From NCBI GenBank assembly GCA_027422505.1, contig JAPQWV010000051.1, positions 4,741,501 to 4,805,500 of the forward strand: a DNA stretch of 64,000 bases, read 5' to 3'. The notes under the pieces were generated by a model that worked only from the letters and a program-made list of their open reading frames with translations, was not told the origin of the DNA and made no database searches. Each line of letters starts with the position of its first letter. Position 1 is the first letter of the stretch. This stretch comes from Craterostigma plantagineum (Eukaryota > Streptophyta > Magnoliopsida > Lamiales > Linderniaceae). Position numbers and translations under genes: made by a program. This document shows positions 10,441-21,987 of the stretch, one piece after another.

Positions 10441-11947
10441 ACACCTCACTAGCCAAAAATCCCACCTTATCTACCCTGAGCCACTAGCCAAATCACCCTC
10501 ACCACAACCCACTTCCGTCTCCGAAACTCTAATCGTCACATCGGCGTTAGAGACCACCCCCACACCTTCTCCGCCCGCCATCACGGAACCTCTAACTGTC
10601 ACATCGACGTTAGAGGCCACCACCACATCTACACCCCCTGTTACCCAAATCATCCTCGCCAAAACCATCACCTCAACCGAACCACCAGAATCCCCACCAC
10701 AACCTTCCGTACAATCCACAAACTCCTCCGACGCTACACCCTCGCCACCACATAGCCATACCCCTCTCAACATCGATTCCAACCTGGCCTCCGAGGACGT
10801 CTACTGCGCACAGAACGAGATCGAAGCCTACATCTTCAACGATGAATGGCTATACACGCCCGCCGATGCAGTAGCAGCTAAGAAGTTGGTGGAAAATGCT
10901 CGACGTCTGCTAATGGAAGCCTCGCTTACGCTGATCAACACCGCAGACGACGAGAACGGAGAGGAATACGACGCTGAACCAGCCGAGCTCGTGAACATCC
11001 TACAATTCCAAGCGCAGCAAACTGAGGCCCCTGCTGCTCAAACGGATGTGCCCACGGTGGATATACCGGAAGCACCGTGGGAAAACAAAAAGATAACCGC
11101 GCCGTTTCAAGAAGAGATCAGGAAGAGGATCTGGCGGCGCAAGGAGCAGATCATCACAACCTTCGACGAATATGAGCTGATGAACATCCAAAATTGGAGC
11201 GAGGAAAAGAAGAAGCTCTATCGATGGAGCCTTTTTTGCAACAAGTGCACAAAGAGGACGCTATCCGATGAGGAAAACATCGCTCCGGAAATGAATCGGG
11301 CCCCATCTGCAAAGTCACTGACCTCCGCCAGGAGTCGAAAGGACCTGTCCACTACCCAGTCTTCACAGTAATGAGACAGGATGAGAGCTACAGTGAAGTC
11401 AGTGAGGCGGACTTCAAGTTTCTGCGCCTGGGTGACCTATACAGCATGCTAGAATCCATGAAACAGTTCAGACTCGTCCTCAGAAGCTATGGACATCTCG
11501 TACGTGATGAACCGGTCACCATGGGATATGTGGCTCTCAAGCGCCACATGCTCCGACAGGTCAGATTCTTCGCCACCCACGATCTGCAGATGGCGGTGGA
11601 ACACAAACCTGAAGAAGGTGAATCTGACTCGCCCATCTTTCAAGAACGCGGATGACTACCAAAGAGGCGATGTGATCGACGGAGACGATCCGGCGGTCGC
11701 CTACTCGAACTACAAGGGAAAGATGAGGCTGCTGCGCTGCTCCGAAGTGGCAAAATTCTCGGATGGGACACTCACCATCATCCGAGACAAACTCATGAGG
11801 ATTTGCCGTATCCTTTCGGAAGAAGATCCTCTCTGCCGATCCAAGTTCGCGAAGCTCATTGATGCTATAGCTGATCGAATGGTCCTTCGAAGGAATCTCC
11901 GCGCCTTCGAGTTCAAGCTAGGACTTCGCGAAACACTCACACGCTAA
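10441..11947 (+). pseudogene. Retroelement-encoded C-terminal protein fragment (KFSDGTL type)
   Basis: A frame runs to 11370, then a second to about 11610, then a third to 11947 after an apparent one-base shift. The first part is low-complexity Pro/Thr/Ser-rich, followed by acidic and basic helical sequence. The last part has ADFKFLRLGDLYSML, VNLTRPSF and AKFSDGTL. This order (D-F-K-x-L ... V/L-N-L-T-x-P ... K-F-S-D-G-T-L) is, from memory, that of hypothetical proteins often annotated with LTR retrotransposons in asterid genomes. I assign no biochemical function. It lies immediately before the polypurine tract and LTR, which fits a 3'-terminal retroelement ORF. Confidence 0.5.
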
Positions 11948-12006
11948 TCCACCATCCCAACGCCCAAGATCCAAGACTCCCAACAATTGACACAAAGGGG
12001 AAGATT

Positions 12007-12301
12007 GTTAGGATATTTAGTGATTGTGTCAATAGTTTAAGTCTTGGGATTTATATTGTAATTATTCTTTTAACTTGGGCTTTGGACTAGAATGTAATTA
12101 TTTAATTTTTGGTGTTTGGGCCTTAATATACCTAGGGTAATGTGGTATATAAGGTATTACCAACACCATTTGAAAAGTAATCAAAGATCAAAAGGCTAAC
12201 CCAAGTTTTCACACACTACACACACTACAAGGTGAGAAAGTCTCCCTTTTCATTCCATCAAAGCCTCTTTGATTCCTTGTTTGGTGCATTCGGGACCAAC
12301 A
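12007..12301 (+). repeat. LTR of the truncated retroelement
   Basis: It starts TGTTAGGATATT, ends GACCAACA, is preceded by a purine tract and carries a TATATAAGG-type core promoter motif near 12148. At 295 bp it is a short LTR. No second copy exists in the window. Confidence 0.6.
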
Positions 12302-13096
12302 ACTTCAGAACCTGCACCTGAACATGCTCCAAGATCTGCTTTTCACAGCCCGCACCAGTAGTTGGTCCATCTACTGCTCCAAGAACTGCTTCCCAACCAG
12401 CTCCAGAATCTGTTCTTCATGCTGAAATTCCAACACAGGAATGATAGCAAATAATTGGCTTGATAAATTCTGAGGAATAATGATTTTGACATTTCACATT
12501 GTACAGGATTCTAGTAGCAATCCAATTGCACGTCCCACTGCAACAAGAAAGCAAAAGACAACAACTTCAACTTCTGCAAATGTGACAAAAAAGAAAGGGA
12601 GAGGTGACAGCAGGTAGCACTAGGGCGTTCAAAAGGCTGTGTGCTCCGACAGCTTCAAACTTGTTAAGAGGTGTGCAAGTGTCTAGCAAGCCAAGAACTA
12701 AAGCACAAAAAGACAAGAAAAAGTAGTGTTATGACATGTTTTGCTACTTTTTGGCCCGGTAATCAGATTGTATGCAATCAAGGATGCTTTCTTTTGGACT
12801 GTTTTGTTATGATATGGTTTGGTACTTGTGATATGTTTGTGGTACTTTTGGTCTTTTGGTCTGGCATTAGGTACTTCTAGCGGTCAAATTATGTGAACAT
12901 GTTATTGTTTGGTTTTTGATTGTAACAACGTGTTATGACTATGGTTTTTTACTGTATGCAACCTGTTATGACAAGGGAAAGTAGTGTTATGACATAAAGA
13001 CCATGCTTCAAAAGTACTACATAATTCACCAATACAATAATCCAACATAATACAAAAGACACATCTAGGACTAAGTTACTTGACCACATACACTTA

Positions 13097-13435
13097 CTAC
13101 TTGAAGAACAAAACACAAACTAGGATCACAACAACGGCCAGCTTCAAAAGCTTCCCCATTTTTTCGATCGACTCAATTGTCTTCTCGAAGTCGTCACATG
13201 TAGAAATCAAGTCAACGATATGCTCTGCGTGCATCCCATAACTGCGGACGGGCTGATGCGCCGTGTAAGTGTCGTATACAGGGGTGTCATCTTGAGCATT
13301 GCTACCGATCGGATTGAGCCGCGTGAAAAAATCGCAAGAATTACCCTTGCAAAAAATAGTTTACCTTCAGTGGCTTTCGTAGGACCAACAACTCTAATCT
13401 CACGAGGTCTACCACATTTGCACTTGGGGAGTTTG
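13097..13435 (-). pseudogene. GRF-type zinc-finger/membrane-anchor protein of the MULE (C-terminal part)
   Basis: Read leftward from 13435, the frame gives KLPKCKCGRPREIRVVG, then GKLFF, CKGNSCDFFTRLNP, a polar middle, an acidic/basic helical stretch (DDFEKTIESIEKMGKLLK) and a C-terminal hydrophobic segment (LAVVVILVCVLFF) with a stop at 13097-13099. The C-x-C-G ... C ... C-D-F-F spacing is that of GRF zinc fingers, which bind single-stranded nucleic acid in known proteins. One base is missing in the A6 run at 13351-13356 (plus strand), shifting the frame at the third Zn ligand. The first about 18 codons lie beyond a solo LTR at 21387-21439. It converges with the transposase gene, like mudrB with mudrA. 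Confidence 0.72.
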
Positions 13436-13877
13436 TGTCGCGACCCTACTTCCTAAATATGTATTTTGGCTGATTTACGCAATGTAGGCAGCGGAAAGCC
13501 TATTTAATAAAAACTTTTTAAAACACAATAACACATATACGTTAAATGTCTAAATCCAATAGTCTAACACACTTTTATTCATTGGGCCGAAGCCCCAAAA
13601 GTAAAAACCCACACTAAATTCATTCCACGGGTCGCATCCCATGTACTGCGCCGCCCTCAAAAGTCCGTGGAGTCACCGCCATCAGCCGCTTTACCTACAC
13701 ACGTAAACCCTGAGCTTTTGCCCAGTAGATGAAAATATGCATGAATGCGCGTGCTCTCACACCCCAATCCCGACAACTCACAAATGCACACTCAATATCT
13801 CACGAGCATACGTTCGTTCCTAAATCATCTCTCAGCTAATAAACAGGGCCTAGGCTAGACTCGGCATTCACGCACGT

Positions 13878-14012
13878 AATAGTGGTACGGCCCCATCTCT
13901 TTCTCAACCGTACCTATTGCCATCATAATTGTGGTACGGCCCATCTCGGTCTCAACCATACCTAAAATCGTGGCAAGCGGCCCCATCTCGGTCTCAACCG
14001 CAAACGCTTCAT
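13878..14012 (+). repeat. Short tandem repeats in the solo LTR
   Basis: Three diverged copies of a roughly 45-50 bp unit with GTGGTACGGCCC(C)ATCTC and a GTCTCAACC block begin near 13880, 13931 and 13969. Confidence 0.6.
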
Positions 14013-14461
14013 CGAGTCGTAGCCTGACGACCAATATTGGTCTGTACCCCACTCATCGACACTATACAGTGTTACCGTGACCCCGCACGGTCCTCTCCCT
14101 TCGTATCATGTGTATGCAAATGTCGTGCAAATAAAATGCAACATATAAAATAACAGCACATCGGCCCGAGGTATCAGCTCGGCCCGATCTCGAAAATCCT
14201 AAGTCCGAAACCCTTACTTCTAAATAATCGGATCGAAAATCCTCGACCCGAAACCTTATCCACCGAACTTTCCCCCTAAATTATACTAGTTTCAAAATTT
14301 AATTCTTTTCGCTTTAAGACCCAAATTTCACAATTGGTCCCTAATTTAAAATATAATTTAAAACTTTAATGCCCAAATTTTCCAAATATTAATTAACTTC
14401 CTAATTGAAAATATTTTCCCGAATTTTGCATTTAAAACTCGAAAATCTCATAATTTACTTA

Positions 14462-14640
14462 AGATCCGAAACCCAAAATTTTCAGAATTTCAAATCTGCC
14501 CGGGATTTTTAAAATTTCAGTTTAGGACCCGAAAATTATCAGAATTTCAATCTTCCCCGGATTTTAAGATTTTTTGTTGAAGACCCGAAAATTTTTAGAA
14601 TTTCAAATCTGCTCCGGATTTTTAAAATTTCAGTTTAAGA
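14462..14640 (+). repeat. Tandem repeats of about 58 bp in the solo LTR
   Basis: Units starting AGA(T/C)CCGAAA occur at 14462, 14525 and 14581, with a partial fourth at 14638. Each carries CAGAATTTCAAATCTGC-like and CCGGATTTTTAAAATTTCAG-like blocks. Confidence 0.7.
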
Positions 14641-15364
14641 CACGAAATCCGTATTTTTGAAATATTAACTTAACACTTGAACTTTTGAAAATTCACAAAC
14701 GACCCCAGCCGAGTTTTAGAATTTTTATTTAACACCCGAAACTTCCTAATTTCATTCAAAACTACCCGAAAATAATTTGCTTTCTCAAATTACATCTCTC
14801 GGCCAAATGCAAATACTGAAACCCTAGAAAAGCCTAATTTGCACTAATACCCAAATTTTCCAAATCTAACCAAACTTGTCCTCAAGAATCCAAATTCTAT
14901 TTTCCAACCCTAATTCCTTTCATCTCACTAGATCACCCCAAATTTCTGGAGGAATGGCCAAGTTTAAATCAATATGGCCGAAACTAACCCTTAGGCAATT
15001 AATCATGCAAGAAAATTATCTTTAGTACATAACACGTATGGATAGTAAAGATCATTCAACACATAGAAATTTACGGACATATGAACAAGTATGGATCGAA
15101 AGGATCGTGCACACGTAGAAACCACAAACTAAAAATATGTTTACGTAAGTTGGTGATCTTCCCCTACATTAATTCCATAGAGAGTTACATTACGAGTATT
15201 TTCGCGTGATCCCGACCCTAGGATTTCGACCGAGCCTCCCGGAAACTTTTCTTCTCCTCCCTCTTCTCCTTCCCTTCTTTCTCTCTTTTTCTTTCTCTCC
15301 CTCTCTCCCTCTTTCTTCTTCCTTTTCTATCTTTTTCCTTCTTTTCTCTCTTTCCTCTCTTTCT

Positions 15365-15994
15365 TGATGGGATCCAGCCCTTGACAAGCCAACGCCCACC
15401 AACAAGGAAAAAGAAAAAAATATACTATAATATTATATTATAATATTATTTTATATATATATTAAACTAATGAAAGGTCCATATTGAAGGGCGACGCGGC
15501 GGATTCCTGGCCAGCCGTTTTGCGGTCCAGAAGTGTGAAGACATCTATAAATAGGCTGAGGATTCTTCAGTTATTATTATCACAAGCACATTCGAGTTTT
15601 ACTATATAAAGAGAAGTAGTTCGAGTGAATTGTGAGGTTATCAGTTCAGGTAGAAACTGATAGGGTTTCACATCCACGGAGAGGTGTGAGGTAAACACGA
15701 ATGGTAAAACTGAAATAGTAAAAATTTGAGGGTTGTAAGTTTTACTATAGTGAAGATTTTGCCAACTCGGCCGTGGTTTTTCCCTCTTCGTTAACAGAGG
15801 GCTTTCCACGTTAAAGTTCCGGTTTTCTTTCTTATCTTACGATAATTTTATTTTTACCCTGGTAGTTACTGTGCGGGTCCCACCAAATTTACCCCGTGGG
15901 TCCGATTTCTCCCGATCGTCGTACCGACCCAAATCGGGACCTATTCCGCTGCGGGGCCCACTGACCACCGAGGGGCCCACCACCATTCCCAACA
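15365..15994 (+). repeat. 5' LTR of the Tnt1-like Copia
   Basis: A 630-bp LTR with AT-rich TATATA tracts near 15420-15465 and a TATAAATAG core promoter motif at about 15545. Its partner is at 20076-20708. Confidence 0.93.
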
Positions 15995-15996
15995 AG

Positions 15997-16009
15997 TGGT
16001 ATCAGAGCC
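15997..16009 (+). other. Primer-binding site (initiator tRNA-Met)
   Basis: TGGTATCAGAGCC begins two bases after the 5' LTR and is the standard plant Copia minus-strand priming site. Confidence 0.85.
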
Positions 16010-16094
16010 TGATAGTATTCTGACTATGCTCTGTGGTTGCAGCTTTGACTGATCTTCCACATCAGAAAAGATACTAGTAGGTTGCTGGTAGATT

Positions 16095-19000
16095 TTGACG
16101 GCCAAGGAGAACGACGGAGGAATGATCAAAGTGACAGTAACGAATTACTCCATATGGAAATCAAGGGTGGAGGATTATCTTTATTGCCAAGACCACCATG
16201 ATCCAATTGAAAATGCAGGCAGGATGCCTGAAAGCGGGAATGCTGTCCAATGGAAGAAATTACAAAGAAAGACGCTAGCTGTTATCCGCCAATGGGTGGA
16301 CATAAGCCTCTACAACCACGTCCGAAATGAGAAAGACCCCTACAAACCCTGGACGAAATTGGAGGGTTTAACAAGGTATTCATGATGCGAAAACTCATGA
16401 ATGTGAAGCTGAACGAGGGAAGATCAGTTGCTGAACATCCAAATGACTTTGAAGGGCTGGTAACTCAACTCACAAGTGTCGGTCTAGTCCTTGATGATGA
16501 GCTACAAGCATGTCTACTATTGGGATCTCTACCTGATAGCTGGGATACGTTGGTGGTATCGCTCACTAACTCCGCACCAAGTGGTAAAGTCACGATGGAG
16601 ATGGTGAAAAACGGACTCTACAATGAAGAGTTGCGACGGAAGAATACTGCCAGTACCAGTACGGGAAATCAGGCCCTTGTTATGGAGAATAGGGATCGGA
16701 GCAAGAGTTGAGGACCAAAAGGATACGAAAAGTCGAAAGATAGATCCCAGTCAAGGGAGATGATGAAGTGCTACCATTGTGGAAAATTGGCCACTTACAA
16801 AGAAACTGTAGGCTTCACAACAGAAAACAGAAACAAGATGATGACAAGAACACGTCTGCAATCGCCTCCAACGATGGTGGATAGGTTACTCTAGTGAATG
16901 AAGCAGACTGTTGTCATGTTGCGGATACAAGCACCGAATGAGTAGTGGACTCTGGTGCCTCCTACCATTCTGTTCCAAGGCGTGAATACTTCTCCACATA
17001 TAAAGCGGGAAACTTTGGAACTACCAAGATGGGTAACCAAAGTGTTTCTAAAAAGGTGGGGATCGGTGATATCTGTATCCAGACGAGCGTGGGGTGCACA
17101 TTACGATTGAAAGATGTGCGACACATTCCAGACCTGCGTCTCAATCTAATTTCTGTGAAGGTGTTGGACAACGAAGGATACTATAACGAGATGGCGAATA
17201 GCAACTAGAAACTCACCAAGGGATCGTTGGTGGTAGCGAGAGGAAAGCTATGCTGCTCGCTGTACAACATGTACACAACAATATGTGCTACCCAACTGAA
17301 TGCAGTTGAAGCTGATGCTTCTCCAAATTTGTGGCACAGACGGCTGGCGCACGTATGAGAGAAGGTGTTGAGTGTCTTGGCTAAAAAGTTCCTCATACCA
17401 GTAGACAAGGAGAAAGCGCTGAAGCCCTACGATTATTATTTGGGAAGCAACATAGAGTTTCATTCGCGAAGAGCTCAACCAGGCAAATGAAGAAGTTGGA
17501 GTTGGTACACTCTGACGTATGCGGATCCATGGAAGTCGAATCTCTGGGGAGGCATTAAATATTTGCTGACCTTCATTGATGATGCATCTCGCAAGACCTG
17601 GGGTATATCTGTTGCGGACGAAAGACCAGGTGTTATATTATTTTAAAAAGTTCCATGCGATGGTGGAAAGAGAAACGGGAATTCCGCTAAAGTGTCTACG
17701 CACAGATAATGGTGGTGAATACATCTCTCGGGAGTTCAAAGATTATTCCATGAAGCAGGGCATTAGGCATGAGAAGCCAGTTCGTGGCACTCCTCAGCAA
17801 AATGGTGTCGCGGAGAGAATGAATCGGACCATTATGGAGAGGGTCCGAGCGATGCTCAACATGGCTAATCTATCTAAGTCATTTTGGGGGGAGCTGTCAA
17901 TATTGCAATCTATCTTATCAACCGACTACATTCATCGGCGTTGGATTTCGACATTCCAGAGAAGGTGTGGACTGGTAGAGACATCTCATATTCGCATTTG
18001 AGAGTATTTGGCTGTAAGGCGTTCATGCATGTGCCGAAGGAATAAAGATCAAAGCTCAATGATAAATCGAATCCTTGTATCTTTGTTGGGTATGGAGACG
18101 AGGAGTTCGTCTACAGACTTTGGGATCCAAAGAAGAAGAAGACGGTTCGAAATCGCGACGTAGTATTCCATGAGCATGAGACCATGGGCGACTCAAACTT
18201 GGATGTGACGAAATCCACAAGTGGCGGTGTAGACGATTATACACCAGTCAGCATTCCATTTAACGGTGCCACGGAAGAAGGAATGCAACAATCAGAACAT
18301 GAACCAGAAGAGCCAGCCATTGATGATGATGAACCTGTTGTAGATGAACACACTGAAGGTAATGAGCGGGCGGAGCCTTCAGATGTGCAAAAACCAGTTG
18401 AACCTCAGCTGAGAAGGTCAACTAGGGAACGCCAACCATCGATGAGGTATCCGAGTTCGGATTATATTTTGATTACTGATGAGGGAGAGCCAGAGATCTT
18501 CCAGGAAGTATAATCATGTAGGGACAAAGATTGTTGGATAAAGGCAATGCAAAAGGAGATGGATTCTGTAAAGAAGAATGATACGTACGAGTTAGTTCGA
18601 TTACCGAAAGGAAATAAGACTCTCAAGAACAAATGGGTGTACAAATTGAAGAAGGATGATGGCAAGCTGGTCAGATACAAGGCTCGATTAGTGGTCAAAG
18701 GTTTCACTCAGAGGAAGGGGATCGACTTTGACGAGATATTTTCACAGGTCGTGAAGATGAGTTCAATCAGAGTCATACTAGGACTAGCTGCTACCATGGA
18801 CCTTCACTTGGAGCAACCCGACGTGAAGACCGCATTCTTGCATGGTGATATTGATGAGGAGATATATGGAACAACCAGAAGGGTTCGAGATTAGTGGTAA
18901 AGAGGACATTGTCTGGCGATTGAAGAAAAGCTTGTACGGACTGAAACAAGCTCCACGGCAGTGGTATAAGAAGTTTGATTCTTTCATGGTGCATCAGGGG

Positions 19001-20050
19001 TTCAAGAGAACAGATGCAGATCCATGCGTTTACGTCCAGAGATAATCTAATGGTAAATTTATCGTTCTTCTCCTGTATGTTGATGATATTCTAATTGTCG
19101 GACAAGATGCAGAGATGATTAGCAGGTTGAAGAAAGATTACATTTGACATGAAGGATTTGGGTTCGGCAAAGCGGATTCTCGGAATGAAGATTACCCGAG
19201 ATCGGAAAGCTGGAAAATTGTAGTTATCCCAGGAGCGCTATATTGAACGAGTTCTAGAGAGGTTCGATATGAATGATGCTAAGCCAATTAGCACGCCACT
19301 TTCCGCGCACTTTAGTTGTGGAAGAAATTTAGTCCATCAACAACTGAAGACGGAGAAGAAGTCCCAAATGTTCCATATTCATCGGCGGTCGGAAGTTTGA
19401 TGTACGCCATGGTATGTACGAGGCCAGATATCGCTCACGCAGTTGGCATTGTGAGTCGATTTCTATCGAATCCCGGGAAGTCACATTGAGAAGCAGTGGA
19501 GTGGATTATGAGGTACCTGAGATGAACTTCTAAATTATGCCTAATATTTGGAAGTGGTAAATGTTTTCTTACATGCTATACAGATGCTGATATGGCCGGT
19601 GATCTCGACAGCAAAAAGTCGTCGTCGGGATACATATTTACGTTCTCATGGGGAGCTATCAGTCAAGGTTACAAAAATGTGTTTCTTTATCAACTACTGA
19701 AGTAGAGTATGTTGCAGCAACAGAAGCTGGCAAGGAGATGCTCTGGTTGAAGAGGTTTCTTCAGGAGTTGGGAATTCAGCAGGAGGAGTACATAATATTT
19801 GCGATAGTCAAAGTGCATCGGACTTGAGCAAGAATACTATGTATCATTCGAGGACGAAACACATCGACGTTCGTTATCATTGGCTCAGATTAGCTATTGA
19901 AGAGAGCGTTCAAGCTGCAGAAGATCAACACAGACAAGAATGTTGCCGACATTCTTACAAAGGTTATTCTCAAGGAGAAGACAGAGTTCTGCGCCGGACA
20001 AGCCGGCATGGGCTATCGCTAAAGCGGTAGGAAATCTTCCCCACACAAAG
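16095..20050 (+). pseudogene. Copia gag-pol polyprotein, disrupted
   Basis: Gag lies at 16095-16711 in two frames (a frameshift near 16382), with a damaged CCHC knuckle (CYHCGK) at about 16770. The aspartic protease is DSGASYH at 16947. Integrase follows (about 17280-18180), with a DDE-region Asp in LRTDNGGEY and Glu in GVAERMNRT. Reverse transcriptase runs 18530-19300, with NKWVYKLKKDDGK and a YVDD-type block near 19077-19090. RNase H occupies about 19540-20030. Sequence blocks such as KVGIGDICIQTSVGCTL and GTPQQNGVAERMNRT place it close to tobacco Tnt1. Several stops and frameshifts mean no intact polyprotein is made. Confidence 0.9.
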
Positions 20051-20075
20051 AAGAATGAGGCTGAAGGGGGAGAAT

Positions 20076-20708
20076 TGATGGGATCCAGCCTTTGACAAGC
20101 CAATGCCCACCAACAAGGAAAAAGAAAAAAATATATATTATAATATTATATTATAATATTATATATATATATATTAAATTAATGAAAGGTCCATATTGAA
20201 GGGCGACACGGCGGATTCCTGGCCACCCGTTTTGAGCGGTCCAGAAGAGCTGAAGACATCTATAAATAGGCTGAGGATTCTTCAGTTATTATCATCACAA
20301 GCTCATTCGAGTTTTACTATATAGAGAGAAGTAGTTCGAGTGAATTGTGAGGTTATCAGTTCATGTAGAAACTGATAGGGTTCCACATCCACGGAGAGGT
20401 GTGAGGTAAACACGAATTGTAAAAGTGAGATAGTAAAAATTCAAGGGTTGTAATTTTTACTATAGTGAAGATTTTGCCAACTCGGCCGTGGATTTTCCCT
20501 CTTCATTAACAGAGGTTTTCCACGTTAAAGTTTTGGTGTTCTTTCTTACCTTACGGTAATTTTATTTTTATCGTGGTAGTTACTGTGCGGGTCCCATCAA
20601 ATTTACCCCGTGGGTCCCACTTCTCCCGATCGTCGTACCGACCCAAATCGGGACATGTTCCGCTGCGGGGCCCACTGACCACCGCGGGGCCCACCACCAT
20701 TCCCAACA
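20076..20708 (+). repeat. 3' LTR of the Tnt1-like Copia
   Basis: A 633-bp partner of the 5' LTR. It follows the polypurine tract at about 20062-20074 and ends CCCAACA before the TTTCT duplication. Confidence 0.93.
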
Positions 20709-21386
20709 TTTCTCACACGGTTTCTCTACCTCCTCTCTATTCTCCTTGGTTTATTTATTTATCTTGTCCTCGGGGAGGTGTCTTAGGTGTATTAGGTGTG
20801 TTATTTGGATAATTAGTTTTATTTGATTTAACTACTAGGGGCATTAGTTGGTTAAGTGATGATGAGCCTCCCCCTCCAATGTTGGCTTTTCATTTCTTCC
20901 CCTCTTTTCCTTTAACTTATCGATTATTAATTTGTCCTTAAGCTCACATTGAAATGAGATCATGGTTGTTATTTTGTCCTCATACCATTATGGAGATGCA
21001 TGGAGGTGGCTTGGTTGTTAGATCTTGTCTCCATGCTCACATGGAGATAACAACTCAAGTAGGTGTATATTTATTTTATTTAGTTGTCCATTAATAAATT
21101 TCGGCCCTTATAATTAATTTTTATATTTTTATTTATTATTATTTTTTATCATTATTATTAATATTATTATTATTATTGTTGTTATTGGACCAAACTCCTA
21201 ACAACTTGGGCCATTATTTCCTTTATTTGGCCCATAATTATTTTCGGTCCATTTAAAATTTTTGGAGTCCAATTATAAATTTGGGCTTGGCTCGGGAAGA
21301 AATCGGTGTATGTTCGAAAATCGACTCCATACATTCCGAATATTATTGAAATAATCCCGTATAAATTTTGCGGGTATTACAGTTTG

Positions 21387-21439
21387 TATCTCAAGTCCCT
21401 CAATTCCTTTCTGACAGAATTCGTCGATGCAGAAGACAT
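21387..21439 (-). pseudogene. GRF-type zinc-finger protein of the MULE (N-terminal part)
   Basis: ATG at 21437-21439 (minus strand) opens MSSASTNSVRKELRDLRY, and the frame continues exactly into KLPKCKCG at 13435 once the solo LTR and one copy of its GTTTG duplication are removed. This identifies the start codon and shows that the coding sequence was intact across the insertion point when the LTR element arrived. Confidence 0.72.
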
Positions 21440-21511
21440 CCTAAATGTTATATAAATCCAAATATAATGGGTCGAAGAAGCATGTTGCGATTCAACGTAA
21501 TGGGATATCAG

Positions 21512-21835
21512 AATAGTTCGACTTTAACCCAACTCCCACTAACAAAATTTCGAAACCTAACGCAACACCCAAGCTCAACAGTGAATCGCAACACCTATAA
21601 AGCACAACAGAATAGTTCGACTTTAACCCAACTCAGAATAACAAAATTTCGAAACCTAACGCAGCACCCAATCTCAATTGGCGAATCGCAACAGCGAATC
21701 GCCACACCCAATCATTACTAATAGTTCGACTTTAACTCAAATCAGAATAAGCTTCTTACTTACCTCGACGACGCAGTCCACACCGAACGCAGCACCCAAT
21801 CTCAATAGTGAATCGCAACACACAAAATATAACAA
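21512..21835. repeat. MULE subterminal tandem repeats of about 100 bp
   Basis: Three units start ATAGTTCGACTTTAAC at about 21512, 21611 and 21719, each carrying a CCTAACGCA(A/G)CACCCAA-like and GTGAATCGCAACA-like block. They lie between the GRF start codon and the right TIR, where the promoter and 5' leader of that gene should be. Confidence 0.75.
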
Positions 21836-21987
21836 CCCTAATTTAACAATGTTTGTTGGGAAAGTTTAAGAAGACGATGTTTCAGGTTATTTTCGATATT
21901 TAGCAATGAAACCCGTGACAAGAGCGAATAACATACGCATTTTGAGCGCGAGTCACACATTCTCGGGTCAAAGTGGAGCCCGGGGGT

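Larger units (their letters stand above)
10441..12301 (+). mobile_element. 3' part of an LTR retroelement inserted in the MULE
   Basis: The MULE coding sequence breaks off near 10440 and resumes at 12302, and the DNA between differs in composition (C-rich, GC-richer codons). It ends in a purine tract (AAAGGGGAAGA, 11994-12005) and an LTR-like block TGTTAGG...CCAACA. ACCTC (10436-10440) and ACTTC (12302-12306) may be a diverged target duplication. No matching 5' LTR is present, so the element is 5'-truncated or partly deleted. Confidence 0.6.
7735..12617 (+). pseudogene. mudrA-like MULE transposase, frameshifted and interrupted
   Basis: Fragments in several frames read through a plant MULE transposase. 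They are an N-terminal domain (about 7735-7950, with VDKDRFF), the following GLRAIKNDDD stretch (7930 onward), an acidic linker (about 8285-8717), a CKHGCDW zinc motif (about 8800), the MULE transposase core (8860-9738) and a SWIM zinc finger (C-T-C...C-C-H, about 10047-10095). The GHNKRR knuckle (about 10365) and a Pro/Ala-rich then Lys-rich C-terminal tail (12302-12617) follow; the tail probably contains one intron ending CTTGTACAG-like just before 12509. The first catalytic Asp of the DDE triad, expected in L-D-G-C-F-L, is Gly (codon 9265-9267, GGT); the second Asp in FISDRQK is kept. With stops, frameshifts and a retroelement inserted at about 10440/12302 it cannot make active transposase. 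Confidence 0.85.
15365..20708 (+). mobile_element. Tnt1-like (Tork) Ty1/Copia retrotransposon, complete but inactive
   Basis: LTRs at 15365-15994 and 20076-20708 start TGATGGGATCC and end CCCAACA. They are flanked by perfect TTTCT duplications (15360-15364, 20709-20713). A primer-binding site (TGGTATCAGAGCC, 15997-16009) matches initiator tRNA-Met, and a purine tract (AAGGGGGAGAA) precedes the 3' LTR. The internal order gag, protease, integrase, reverse transcriptase, RNase H is Copia order. The LTRs differ by scattered substitutions and small indels, so insertion is fairly recent but not new. Confidence 0.95.
13436..21381 (+). mobile_element. Solo LTR (about 2.6 kb, Tekay/Del-like), itself carrying a Copia
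   Basis: The sequence begins TGTCGCGACCC at 13436 and ends GGGTATTACA at 21381, with GTTTG on both sides (13431-13435, 21382-21386). After removing the nested Copia (15365-20708) and its duplication, about 2.6 kb remains. It has no internal coding domain, so it is a solo LTR. Very long LTRs ending in a GGGTATTACA-type terminus are typical of Tekay/Del chromoviruses (Ty3/gypsy); that lineage is inferred. It splits the GRF gene of the host MULE. Confidence 0.8.

Noticed and set aside
15190..15405. Lys/Glu/Arg-rich minus-strand frame
   Set aside because: It arises from a CT-rich tract at the end of the first part of the solo LTR and crosses the Copia LTR boundary.
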